Shown here piece after piece: positions 17,292 to 24,639 of a DNA stretch of 64,000 nucleotides. Each line of letters starts with the position of its first letter. Positions within the stretch are counted from its first letter, which is position 1. Below the pieces are notes generated by a model. It searched no databases and was not told where the DNA came from. It saw only the letters and a program-made list of their open reading frames with translations. A program made the translations under genes and the position numbers. Source of the stretch: AC-51 sp036265325 (GTDB lineage: Bacteria > Actinomycetota > UBA4738 > HRBIN12); NCBI GenBank assembly GCA_036265325.1, contig DATAPH010000088.1:1-64000 (forward strand), written 5' to 3'.

Positions 17292-19067
17292 TCAGGCCTT
17301 CTCGTCCGTCACCGGCTGGGCGCCGAGCATCTCCTGGACCCGCCGAAGCGCCTCCGCGTCGTCGCCCGGCGCGTCGTCCTCCTCGACCGGCTCCACGTGG
17401 GTGCCGTCGTCGCCGGAACGGGACTCTCGCACCACGCACGAGATCTCCGGCGAGATGCCGAAGAGCTCCTGCAGCACCTCCTGGAAGGCGGCCTGCCGGC
17501 TCTCGACCTGTTTGACCGTGTTCTTGAAGGTCGGCGGGAACGCGATCTCGAGGGTGGTGCCGTCGTAGGCGGTCGGCGTCGCGCTTTCCATCAGCGCCCG
17601 GAGCACGGCCTGCTTGCGCTGGCCGAGGTGCTGGATCACCGAGCCCCACGACCGGCGAAGCATCGCGACGTCGACGCTCGAAGCGTCGGCGGCGTGGGGG
17701 ACCGGGAGCTGGGCGCCATCCGCACTCGCGTCGGGAACCGCGACCGGTGTCTCCTCCACGACGGCGACCGTGTCGGCGGCCGGCTTCGGTGACTCCGTCT
17801 TCTTCGAGGGTGCCTTCGGCTTCGGCGCGGGCGCGGGAGCGGGCGTTGGAACATCGACCGGCGGCGCGGCGACCGCGTCCGCGCTCGGTGCGACCGACCC
17901 GGCCGAGACGTTCGCGAGGCGCTCAAGCCGCTCGAGCCTGGCGACAACGCCGGCCGGCGTGGGATCCGTCTCGGGTGCGCACGCGCGCACGAGCGCGAGC
18001 TCCAGCGTCAGCCGCGGCGACGTCGTCCACCGCATGTCGGTCTGGGCCGCGAGCAGCAGTTCGAGCACCCGCGAGAGCTCTCCCGGCGTGAACTTGTCCG
18101 CCTGCGCACGCAGCGACGCGTACGCGTCGGACGGCACGTCGAGAAGGTCCTCCTGGTCGGGCGCGGTCTGCACCACGAGCAGGTTGCGGAAATGCGCGAG
18201 CAGATCGCCGGTGACGTTGCGCAGGTCGTGTCCGGCCTGGACCAACCGGTCGACCGCCTCGAACGCCCCGCGGAGGTCCCCCACCGCGACCACGTCGGCG
18301 ACCTCGACCCGGATCTCTCCCTGCGGCACGCCGAGGAGCGACCGCACGACTTCCTCGTCGATACGCTCGCCGGCGACCACGCTCGCCTGGTCGAGCAGCG
18401 ACACCGCGTCACGCGCCGATCCCTCGGCCTGCCGTGCGATCGCGAACGCGGCAACCGGATCGAGCTGCACACCTTCGGAGCCCGCGATCTTCTGCAACAG
18501 CTCCGCGAGCCCGTCCATGGTCAACCGGCGGAAGTCGAACCGCTGGCACCGCCCGACGATCGTGGGCGGCATCTTGTGCGGCTCCGTGGTCGCCAAAACG
18601 AACCGGACGCCGGGCGGCGGCTCCTCGAACAGCTTCAGCAGCGCGTCGAACGCCTCGCGCGACAGGCGCTGCGCCTCGTCGATGATGTAGATCTTCTCGC
18701 GGCCGACCATCGGCGCCGTCGGCGCCTTCTCACGAAGGTCTCGGGCGTCATCCACGCCGCCGTGCGACGCAGCGTCGATCTCGACGACGTCGACATGTCC
18801 GCCGTCGCGGATAGCGATACATTGCGCGCACTCGCCGCACGGCTCGGCGGTCGGCCCGTGCTCGCAGTTGACCATCTTGGCCAGGATCCGGGCGGTGGAC
18901 GTCTTGCCCGTCCCGCGAGGCCCGCAGAACAGGAACGCATGATGCAGCCGTCCCTCGCGCACCGCACCCGTCAGGGCACGGACGACGTGCTCTTGGCCCA
19001 TAAGGTCGGAGGGCGTCTGCGGCCGGTAGCGCCGGTAGAGCGCTTGGTGCTGCGTGTCCTCAGCCAC
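17292..19067 (-). CDS. dnaX: DNA polymerase III subunit gamma/tau
   Basis: A 591-residue clamp-loader ATPase. Walker A is GPRGTGKT (~49-56), followed by a zinc module (CEHGPTAEPCGECAQC), Walker B IIDEAQRLS, sensor region ATTEPHKMPPTI, and a Pro/Ala/Lys-rich linker (~400-450) before the C-terminal tau-like part. The GTG start (VAEDTQHQALYRRYRP) is chosen because GAGGGGG lies just upstream; a longer reading would run into sequence between dnaX and the SRP RNA. No evident slippery A/T-run for a programmed gamma frameshift was seen. Confidence 0.95.
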   Translation of the reverse strand: MAEDTQHQALYRRYRPQTPSDLMGQEHVVRALTGAVREGRLHHAFLFCGPRGTGKTSTARILAKMVNCEHGPTAEPCGECAQCIAIRDGGHVDVVEIDAASHGGVDDARDLREKAPTAPMVGREKIYIIDEAQRLSREAFDALLKLFEEPPPGVRFVLATTEPHKMPPTIVGRCQRFDFRRLTMDGLAELLQKIAGSEGVQLDPVAAFAIARQAEGSARDAVSLLDQASVVAGERIDEEVVRSLLGVPQGEIRVEVADVVAVGDLRGAFEAVDRLVQAGHDLRNVTGDLLAHFRNLLVVQTAPDQEDLLDVPSDAYASLRAQADKFTPGELSRVLELLLAAQTDMRWTTSPRLTLELALVRACAPETDPTPAGVVARLERLERLANVSAGSVAPSADAVAAPPVDVPTPAPAPAPKPKAPSKKTESPKPAADTVAVVEETPVAVPDASADGAQLPVPHAADASSVDVAMLRRSWGSVIQHLGQRKQAVLRALMESATPTAYDGTTLEIAFPPTFKNTVKQVESRQAAFQEVLQELFGISPEISCVVRESRSGDDGTHVEPVEEDDAPGDDAEALRRVQEMLGAQPVTDEKA

Positions 19068-19136
19068 TCCAACCCCCTCGACAACGATGAATGGCCGTGC
19101 ACCCGCCATCGACACCGAAAGACTCGATCGCTACTC

Positions 19137-19372
19137 CGCGCGGCAAGCTCCGGCCAGGCGAACCTACGGCACCCGCCGGAAACCGCTTAGGGCTGCTGCG
19201 TTCCCGCCCTGACCCGGTTCGCGGTCCGACGTCGCGTAGGACCCGACCATCAACGCCCCGCGCAGAGGCTGCCTCGGACCTCACGGGCCTCCGACGGGGA
19301 TTCAGCCCCGCATGAAGCGGATCTCGGGTACAGGGCACCGCTAGCTCCCCGCCTAGCACGGCCGCAGCCGAG
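19137..19372 (-). ncRNA. ffs: Signal recognition particle RNA, apparently the large type with an Alu domain
   Basis: On the minus strand GGGTCAGG...GGAACGCAGCAGCC is the universal SRP helix-8 core that binds Ffh, flanked by complementary arms (CTACGCGACG / TGCCGTAG). About 100 nt further 5' is GGGAGCTAGCGGTGCCCTGT followed by CCGCTTCATGCGG, closely resembling the Alu-domain start of Bacillus-type scRNA (GGTAGCGGTGCCCTGTA...). Total length is ~235 nt; ends are approximate, set where the outer arms stop pairing. The place just upstream of dnaX is typical for actinobacterial SRP RNA. Confidence 0.8.
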
Positions 19373-19418
19373 TATACGGGTGGCCGAAGACACGTCTTCG
19401 GGGTGTGGATGCCGCTGG

Positions 19419-19604
19419 TCAGCGGTCGCGGGGGTGCGACGTCGCGAGGGCGATCGCGCCCGCGGCGGCCGCGCAGATGATCGCGCAGCCGAGGACGAAG
19501 GGGAGCCCTTCGATCAGCAACCACCCGGTCGCGATCACCAGGATGCCGAGCACAGCCATCCCCACCGGGAGACGCGTGCGTTCTGTGAGCGATCTGACGG
19601 TCAT
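19419..19604 (-). CDS. Small two-helix membrane protein
   Basis: A 61-residue protein starting MTVRSLTERTRLPVG, then two hydrophobic segments (MAVLGILVIATGWLLI and VLGCAIICAAAAGAIAL) separated by a short EGLPF turn. A strong AGGAGGT ribosome-binding site sits 6 nt before the ATG. No family recognised. It is divergent from the secreted protein at 19769. Confidence 0.6.
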   Translation of the reverse strand: MTVRSLTERTRLPVGMAVLGILVIATGWLLIEGLPFVLGCAIICAAAAGAIALATSHPRDR

Positions 19605-19668
19605 GGCAGGACCTCCTGCGCAGGGGAAGCGCCGTCTGTCGAGGCATCGACCGGGCCGCCACCATCCT

Positions 19669-19702
19669 TGACCGGGAACCGCATGTGACCGGGAACCGCA
19701 TG
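19669..19702. repeat. Perfect 17-bp tandem duplication
   Basis: TGACCGGGAACCGCATG occurs twice head to tail with no spacer, in the 164-bp divergent intergenic region between the small membrane protein and the secreted protein. It may be a recent slippage event or a direct-repeat protein-binding site. Confidence 0.85.
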
Positions 19703-19768
19703 TACCCGGCCGGCGTCGTACCTGGACCAGATGCCCTCCTCCCCAGGGTACCCAACCGGAAGGACACC

Positions 19769-20416
19769 ATGCACCGGCCGATCCGCATCGTCCTCGCGAC
19801 CCTCGCAGCAGTCGCCGCACTCCTGATCGCCGCAGCCGTGAGCTCTTCCGCCGCAACGCCTCCACCCGCCGCCGACCAAACGCCCTCGACCCCCCGCATC
19901 GCCACGTGCGTGATCACCCATCCGGATTGCAACGACATGGCCTTCGGTGCCGGCGGGGAGGTGCCAGGCTCATCTGGATCGGGCGATGGCACGGCACCGC
20001 AGACCGGCGCTCCGTCACCCACGTGCGGGCCGTCCACCCAGGGAACGGTCTCTGGACCTGACGCCACCGTCGCGACCCTGCCGTGCATCCCCGGCCCTGA
20101 GCGCCGGCCGCAGCCCCTCATCGTCGTTCCGCGCGCCGGGATGGCGAACGTCCGGCCGATCGCATTCACCTCCGCGACGCCCGGACTCGACGACCGAGCG
20201 GTCGAGGTCCGGTTCTGGAGCGGCATCGAACCGTGCTCGGTCCTGGACCACGTCGACGTCGCCTACGGAACCGACACCGTCACCATCACACTGTTCGAGG
20301 GCTCGGACCCGAGTGCGGGGATGGTCGCGTGCCCCGACATCGCGCAGCAGAAGCAGGTGAGCGTGCCGCTCGACCAAGACCTCGCCGGGCGGCGCATCGT
20401 CGACGGCGCCGCGTAG
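19769..20416 (+). CDS. Secreted protein of unknown function
   Basis: A 215-residue protein. A signal peptide is evident (MHRPIRIVLATLAAVAALLIAAAVSSSAA). The mature part is Pro/Thr/Ser-rich at first, then a compact C-terminal region (~110-215) with four cysteines (CGPS, CIPG, CSVLD, CPDI) that could form disulfides outside the cell. No domain recognised. The ATG is chosen because the signal peptide begins there; GGAAGG lies upstream. Confidence 0.6.
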   Translation: MHRPIRIVLATLAAVAALLIAAAVSSSAATPPPAADQTPSTPRIATCVITHPDCNDMAFGAGGEVPGSSGSGDGTAPQTGAPSPTCGPSTQGTVSGPDATVATLPCIPGPERRPQPLIVVPRAGMANVRPIAFTSATPGLDDRAVEVRFWSGIEPCSVLDHVDVAYGTDTVTITLFEGSDPSAGMVACPDIAQQKQVSVPLDQDLAGRRIVDGAA

Positions 20417-20433
20417 TCCCGAGAGGGCTTCGG

Positions 20434-20439
20434 TAGCCT
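20434..20439 (+). promoter_or_regulatory. -10-like TAGCCT for the HAD phosphatase gene
   Basis: TAGCCT ends 6 nt before the GTG, consistent with transcription starting at the start codon. Confidence 0.45.
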
Positions 20440-20445
20440 CGGGCT

Positions 20446-21123
20446 GTGGCCCTTGTCCGCTCGGTCCTAGTCGACTTCGACGGCACGGCGTGCACCCACG
20501 ACGTGGCCGAACATCTGATGGATCGCTTCGGCGAGCCCGAGTGGCGCGACTGGGACGAGCGGTGGGTTCGCGGAGAGGTCGATACACGTGCGGCGATCCG
20601 CGGCCAGGTCGCGCCGTTCGCAGCCCGCGAAGAGGAGCTGATCGCGTACGCGGTCGAACACTGCCCGCTCGACCCGACGTTCCCCGCGTTCGTCGGCTGG
20701 TGCGCGGACTCCGACGTGGCAACCACGATCGTTTCGGACGGGCTCGGCCTCTACATCGAACCCATCCTCGCCGCGGCTGGCGTCCACGGCGTTCCGATCA
20801 TCACTAACGACTGGGCCGGCAGCGCGCTTGCGTTCCCCAACGGCCACCCCCAATGCGATTGGTGCGGGACGTGCAAGATGCTCGCGGTCCAGCGGGCGGA
20901 CGCGCCCGTTGCCTTCGTCGGTGAGGGCCATTCCGACCGCTACGGCGCGCTGTACGCCGACGTCGTGTTCGCGAAGGACGCGCTCGTCGATCTGTGCCGC
21001 GACGACGGCATCCCGTTCGTTCCGTACGAGACGTTCGACGATGTGCGCGCGGCGCTCGAGATGCTCCAGACGCTGCCCGGTGCAGTCTCCCCCGAGCGCT
21101 GCCCGGGTTGGCACACCGCATGA
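20446..21123 (+). CDS. HAD-IB family phosphatase (MtnX/SerB-like)
   Basis: A 225-residue hydrolase. Motif I VLVDFDGTACTHD carries the nucleophile and acid/base aspartates, motif II is IVSDGLG, and the last motif reads VGEGHSDRYGALYADVVFAK, with Glu where GDG is usual. The helical cap after motif I (EHLMDRFGEPEW) fits the 2,3-diketo-5-methylthiopentyl phosphatase/phosphoserine phosphatase group. CDWCGTCK suggests a bound metal. Exact substrate uncertain. GTG start; stop overlaps the next ATG. Confidence 0.75.
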   Translation: MALVRSVLVDFDGTACTHDVAEHLMDRFGEPEWRDWDERWVRGEVDTRAAIRGQVAPFAAREEELIAYAVEHCPLDPTFPAFVGWCADSDVATTIVSDGLGLYIEPILAAAGVHGVPIITNDWAGSALAFPNGHPQCDWCGTCKMLAVQRADAPVAFVGEGHSDRYGALYADVVFAKDALVDLCRDDGIPFVPYETFDDVRAALEMLQTLPGAVSPERCPGWHTA

Positions 21124-22013
21124 TCGTCCCTGCAGGGCTATCCGCACGGCCGCTCACGCTCGACGACGTCGACGACACCATCGCGATGGTCAACACGTGT
21201 GAGCTCGTCGATAGCGGCGAGTTGATGTGGGAACGCGCCGACCTGCTCTCGGACATCTCGGTCGACGCGTTCGACGCCGACAGGCACTGGCTGGGCGTCT
21301 TCGATGGAGATCGCATCGTCGCGTGGGCGTTCTTGCAAGGCCCGCGCAGACTTTGGATCGACGTCGCGCCCGATGTGCGCGGACGCGGGATCGGCACGGC
21401 CCTTCGCCGGTGGGCGATCGCTCGTGCTCGCGAGCGAGGGAACGATCGCGTGGGTCAAACGATCGAGGACGGTCGCGCCGACGTCGCGACGGCGCTCAGG
21501 CTGGCGGGCTTCACGCCGCGACACACGTCATGGATCCTCCAGATGGATCACCCGACGGCGCCGCCCCCGGTACCGACGCCCAGGGGCATCGAGGTCCGGG
21601 CGATCCGCATGCCCGACGAGGAGGATCAGACGCTCGAGATGTTCGAGACGGCGTTCTCGGAGTTCGCCGACCGGCTCCCCGCGCCGCTCGATGACTGGCG
21701 CGCGAGCGTCACCCAGCGCGAAGGGTTCCTGCCCGACGACTTGGTCGTCGCGGTCGACGGCAGCCGCGTCGTCGGCGGAGCGTTCCTGATCGACAGCGAC
21801 GAGATCTGGATCGACAAGCTTGCCGTCGCCGCGACGCACCGGCATCGCGGCATCGCACGCGCGCTGTTGGGCACCGCGTTCCTACGTTCGTTCGAGCGCG
21901 GCTACGAGCACACGTCGCTCTCAACCGACTCGCGCACGGGCGCGCTCATCCTCTACGAACGCGTTGGCATGAACGTCACGCGATCGTTCACCAACTGGGC
22001 GATCGATCTCTAA
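21120..22013 (+). CDS. Tandem GNAT acetyltransferase (mycothiol synthase-like architecture)
   Basis: A 297-residue protein with two GNAT domains. The first (~1-140) has IDVAPDVRGRGIGTALRRWAI. The second (~150-297) has IDKLAVAATHRHRGIARALLGTAF, both with the acetyl-CoA loop. Tandem GNATs of this size include mycothiol synthase MshD and various antibiotic or peptide acetyltransferases; nothing here proves mycothiol synthesis. The ATG overlaps the HAD stop (ATGA), so the two are coupled. Confidence 0.75.
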   Translation: MIVPAGLSARPLTLDDVDDTIAMVNTCELVDSGELMWERADLLSDISVDAFDADRHWLGVFDGDRIVAWAFLQGPRRLWIDVAPDVRGRGIGTALRRWAIARARERGNDRVGQTIEDGRADVATALRLAGFTPRHTSWILQMDHPTAPPPVPTPRGIEVRAIRMPDEEDQTLEMFETAFSEFADRLPAPLDDWRASVTQREGFLPDDLVVAVDGSRVVGGAFLIDSDEIWIDKLAVAATHRHRGIARALLGTAFLRSFERGYEHTSLSTDSRTGALILYERVGMNVTRSFTNWAIDL

Positions 22014-22022
22014 CGCGCTCGG

Positions 22023-22109
22023 CGGTGGCCGAGGGATTCGAACCCTCGGGAGAGTTTCCCCTCCACACGCTTTCCAGGCGTGTCCCTTCGGCCGCTCGGG
22101 CAGGCCACC
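22023..22109 (-). tRNA. tRNA-Ser(GGA)
   Basis: An 87-nt class II tRNA read on the minus strand. The acceptor arms GGTGGCC/GGCCACC pair, the anticodon loop is CTGGAAA (anticodon GGA), there is a long variable arm and the T loop is GTTCGAATC. The discriminator is G and CCA is not encoded. It decodes UCC/UCU. Confidence 0.95.
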
Positions 22110-22141
22110 GGGCAGGAGTCTACGGAACCGTCGCGCACGGC

Positions 22142-22684
22142 TTAAGAACTCTTCAGGTAGAGGAACGACGCATAGGCCGTCCGGCCCTTCGGCGTCAGAT
22201 GCATCTTGTCGTAGAACCAGTTGGCGTGGCCGCGCGAGTGCTTGTACCAGTCGATCAGGTAGGTGTTCGCGTGCCGCTGCGCGCATGCGCGCAGCCGCGT
22301 GTTCTGCGCCCTCATGATCTTGGGGTGGCTGGGCGGACCGGTCACGGTCACGAGGTACACGCGCCGAGCAGATCCGGCCAGACGGGCGATCGTGTCGCAA
22401 TCCCCCGGCCGGATCAGGACGCCGTTCGTCCCGAGGTGGATGACGATCTTCTGGCGCAACAGGCCGTGACGCTTCTTGCGCTTGACGATCGACACCGCCT
22501 CGTAGAACTGGCGAGACTTCACCGCGTCGACGACGAAGCCGTGTGCCCGGAGCTGCGCCTTCGCGCCGAGCATGACCGAGTCGCCGATCGCGTATCGACC
22601 CGCGGGGATGCCTGAGGCGAGCGCCGGCGCAGCAACGGCGAGCAGAGACACGGCAACGGCGACGGCGATGAGAGTTCGGCGCAT
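22142..22684 (-). CDS. Secreted SGNH/GDSL-like hydrolase
   Basis: A 180-residue protein with a signal peptide (MRRTLIAVAVAVSLLAVAAPALA). Block I is AIGDSVMLGAK (nucleophile Ser in GDS), block III is HLGTNG, and the catalytic Asp/His pair is in YDKMHLTPKG. This is the small extracellular SGNH domain often found fused to OatA-type acyltransferases, here free-standing. Likely an esterase acting on cell-wall or exopolysaccharide acyl groups (inference). Confidence 0.8.
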   Translation of the reverse strand: MRRTLIAVAVAVSLLAVAAPALASGIPAGRYAIGDSVMLGAKAQLRAHGFVVDAVKSRQFYEAVSIVKRKKRHGLLRQKIVIHLGTNGVLIRPGDCDTIARLAGSARRVYLVTVTGPPSHPKIMRAQNTRLRACAQRHANTYLIDWYKHSRGHANWFYDKMHLTPKGRTAYASFLYLKSS

Positions 22685-22690
22685 CCCCGC

Positions 22691-22696
22691 ACCTTA
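22691..22696 (-). promoter_or_regulatory. -10-like TAAGGT for the SGNH hydrolase gene
   Basis: On the minus strand TAAGGT ends 6 nt before the ATG; no Shine-Dalgarno fits between. Confidence 0.4.
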
Positions 22697-22721
22697 CGGC
22701 GCGCGGTCGGGAGGGACCACG

Positions 22722-22727
22722 TAGGCT
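22722..22727 (+). promoter_or_regulatory. -10-like TAGGCT for the GNAT gene at 22734
   Basis: TAGGCT ends 6 nt before the GTG, the shortest spacing class, as expected if the start codon is the +1. Confidence 0.4.
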
Positions 22728-22733
22728 TCGAAC

Positions 22734-23186
22734 GTGATCACGTTGCGGCCGCTCACGGTCGACAACCGCGCCGCGCTCGAAGCCCTTAGGATCGAGCCGT
22801 TCCAAGAGAAGTTCGTCAACAACGTGTCCGAAGCCCTGCAGGAAGCGGAGGACGAGCCCGGCGGTCGAGCGATCCAGTTCGGGCTCTACGACGACAACAA
22901 GCCGGTCGGCTTCGTGATGATCAGCGACGAGGTCGACGGGCCCGGATACATCGCCCACTACCTATGGAAGCTCCTGATCGACCGCGACAACCAACGGAAG
23001 GGCTACGGCACCGCTGCTCTGAACCTCGTTTCGACGTACTTCAGGGAACGAGGGAACACGGAGATGTGGACGACCGCCGGCGAGGGCGACGGCAGCCCGA
23101 TCCCGTTCTACGAGCGCTACGGCTTCGTCCGGACCGGCGACATCATCTTCGACAACGAAGTGCTGCTCCGCCTCGATCTCACCTGA
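22734..23186 (+). CDS. GNAT acetyltransferase, spermidine/diamine acetyltransferase-like
   Basis: A 150-residue GNAT. LWKLLIDRDNQRKGYGTAALNLV is the acetyl-CoA binding motif and PIPFYERYGFVRTG is motif B. IEPFQEKFVNNVSEALQEAEDEPG near the N-terminus resembles the substrate side of BltD/SpeG-like polyamine acetyltransferases. The GTG start has a TAGGCT just upstream. Polyamine as substrate is an inference. Confidence 0.75.
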   Translation: MITLRPLTVDNRAALEALRIEPFQEKFVNNVSEALQEAEDEPGGRAIQFGLYDDNKPVGFVMISDEVDGPGYIAHYLWKLLIDRDNQRKGYGTAALNLVSTYFRERGNTEMWTTAGEGDGSPIPFYERYGFVRTGDIIFDNEVLLRLDLT

Positions 23187-23201
23187 GCGCCCGCCGAGGC
23201 G

Positions 23202-23207
23202 TACCAT
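23202..23207 (+). promoter_or_regulatory. -10-like TACCAT for the 60-codon gene
   Basis: TACCAT ends 6 nt before the GTG of the short gene at 23214, which supports that gene being real. Confidence 0.35.
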
Positions 23208-23213
23208 CCGACC

Positions 23214-23396
23214 GTGGGCACTCCCGACTTCTCGCGTGGCGGCGGCTTCGGCACTCCGGAGGACAAGGAGAGAGAACTCGAGCGACGTCACGAGGAAGCT
23301 GCCAAGGAGATCGAGGCCGACCGGATCGCGAAGCGGGCGGAGGAAAGCGATCCGTCGTGGCGCCCCTGGTACAAGCGGCTCTTCCGTCGTTCCTAG
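23214..23396 (+). CDS. Small charged protein of unknown function
   Basis: A 60-residue protein. A Gly-rich start (GTPDFSRGGGFGTPEDKE) is followed by a strongly charged helix (RELERRHEEAAKEIEADRIAKRAEE) and an aromatic/basic tail (SWRPWYKRLFRRS) that could sit on a membrane surface or RNA. The composition is not that of a frame shadow, and a -10-like element ends 6 nt upstream. Family not recognised. Confidence 0.5.
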   Translation: MGTPDFSRGGGFGTPEDKERELERRHEEAAKEIEADRIAKRAEESDPSWRPWYKRLFRRS

Positions 23397-23399
23397 CGC

Positions 23400-23960
23400 C
23401 TAGAACGTGTTGATCACGACGGCGACCGTGTCGCTCTGGGTCGAGTCGCCCTCGGACGTGATCGTCACCGGGCACCGGTAGTGCAGGTTCGCGTTGACCG
23501 TCACCATGTTGAGCGTGATCGCGATGCGCCGCCCAGGCTTCAGCGTGAACGAGTAGTTGCTATGGATGAACTGATCCGTGATGTGCACGGCGCTCACGCC
23601 GACGGGAACCTTGTACTTACCGATCAGCACCCGAAGGATCTGGAAGTTCTTGTTGCCCGTGCAGCCGGTGAGGTCGAAGGTGTCCTTTGTCGTGCCGTCG
23701 TTCTGGAAGGTGAGCCAGTACCAGACGCCCTCGCCGTTATCGATCCGCTGGGAGATCGTCTGTCCCTTGGCGTTGGCGTTGTAGATGTTGTTGCCCTTCC
23801 AGGGGTGGGGGGGCGGGTTGATCGTGCACCCGGTGCTCTGACCGCAGAGCTTGATCCACGCGTCGGGCCGGTACGGCGCTGAGCCCGCACTGGCCGCCGG
23901 GACGACGAACGTTTGGGCGGCGAGGCCGACGACGATCAACGCGAGCAGCGTTCGCTTCAT
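23400..23960 (-). CDS. Secreted protein of unknown function
   Basis: A 186-residue protein with a signal peptide (MKRTLLALIVVGLAAQTFVVPAASA). The mature domain has four cysteines (CGQSTGC; LTGCTGN; RCPVTI), alternating beta-type segments and no recognised motif; the pattern resembles a small Ig-like or beta-sandwich extracellular domain. It was started at the ATG of the signal peptide. Its 3' end is 3 nt from the convergent small gene. Confidence 0.6.
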   Translation of the reverse strand: MKRTLLALIVVGLAAQTFVVPAASAGSAPYRPDAWIKLCGQSTGCTINPPPHPWKGNNIYNANAKGQTISQRIDNGEGVWYWLTFQNDGTTKDTFDLTGCTGNKNFQILRVLIGKYKVPVGVSAVHITDQFIHSNYSFTLKPGRRIAITLNMVTVNANLHYRCPVTITSEGDSTQSDTVAVVINTF

Positions 23961-24066
23961 GACTTCGGAGGTATCGGGAAGCGAGGCCGCCCTGCTTGAC
24001 CCCGCCGTATGGGGGACACCACGGCGATCCCGAGATACGCTCAGCCGGTCTGAGAGGAGGGCGACG

Positions 24067-24444
24067 ATCCGAAAGCCACAGTCGCGTTCACCCGGTGAAC
24101 TCGCCGTCCCGGCGCTCACCACGCCCGGCATCGACCGCCGCGAGGCGTTCGCCGACGACCGGATCTGGGTCGGCACGATCCGGACCGAAGCCAAGACCTG
24201 GTCCGATTGGCACGTCCACCCCGGCCACGACACCTATGGCTTCGTCACCGAGGGGATCGCGCGAGTCGAGTTCGATGCCGATGGCAACGGGATCGAGACC
24301 GGGCCCGGCGGGTTCGTGCTCATCCCCGCAGGCGCCCCGCATCGCGAGGGCAACCCCGGTGAGGTGCCGAACGCGGGCGTGATCTTCCGCGTGGGCGAAG
24401 GTCCGGTGCTCGAGCCGCTGGATGGCCCACCTCCCTCGACCTGA
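24067..24444 (+). CDS. Cupin-domain protein with a non-canonical start codon
   Basis: About 125 residues forming one cupin barrel. WHVHPGHDTYGFVTEGIARVEFD is motif 1 (two His and a Glu as metal ligands) and GGFVLIPAGAPHRE is motif 2 with its His. No ATG, GTG or TTG exists in frame between an ATG at 23959 (inside the start of the opposite gene) and the domain. A strong GAGGAGG at 24054-24060 stands 6 nt before ATC at 24067, taken here as the start. A sequencing error or a start further upstream remains possible. Enzyme activity unknown. Confidence 0.6.
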   Translation: MRKPQSRSPGELAVPALTTPGIDRREAFADDRIWVGTIRTEAKTWSDWHVHPGHDTYGFVTEGIARVEFDADGNGIETGPGGFVLIPAGAPHREGNPGEVPNAGVIFRVGEGPVLEPLDGPPPST

Positions 24445-24455
24445 AGCAACGCGAA

Positions 24456-24481
24456 CGGGCGGGCCCGTGTGGACCCGCCCG
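24456..24481. terminator. GC-rich hairpin between the cupin gene and tRNA-Ser(CGA)
   Basis: CGGGCGGG and CCCGCCCG form an 8-bp perfect stem with a 10-nt loop, 11 nt after the cupin stop and 10 nt past the 3' end of the opposing tRNA. There is no T-run, so it is a probable GC-type terminator usable from either side. Confidence 0.6.
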
Positions 24482-24491
24482 AACGAAAGCG

Positions 24492-24581
24492 CGGAGGCGG
24501 CGTGATTTGAACACGCGAGGGACGGATTAGGCCCCTAACCGCTTTCGAGGCGGTCCCGTTCGGCCGCTCCGGCACGCCTCC
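24492..24581 (-). tRNA. tRNA-Ser(CGA)
   Basis: A 90-nt class II tRNA on the minus strand. Acceptor GGAGGCG/CGCCTCC, anticodon loop CTCGAAA (anticodon CGA), long variable arm, T loop GTTCAAATC, discriminator G, no encoded CCA. It reads UCG. Confidence 0.95.
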
Positions 24582-24626
24582 GTCGCCGAGTCTAGCAACG
24601 CCCCTTCGCACGGGTGCCGCGCGTGG

Positions 24627-24632
24627 CAGGAT
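24627..24632 (+). promoter_or_regulatory. -10-like CAGGAT for the cNMP-binding gene
   Basis: CAGGAT ends 7 nt before the ATG at 24640 and favours that start over the ATG at 24631, which would overlap the element. The same hexamer precedes the SagB-like gene. Confidence 0.35.
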
Positions 24633-24639
24633 GCGGGGG

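Noticed and set aside
17750..17900. Programmed frameshift in dnaX giving a short gamma form
   Set aside because: No A- or T-rich slippery heptamer followed by a stem was seen in the linker region.
20418..20441. Terminator after the secreted protein gene (CCCGA...TCGGG with an inner GGCT/AGCC)
   Set aside because: The stem needs a bulge and overlaps the -10-like element of the HAD gene, so it is too weak to list as a feature.
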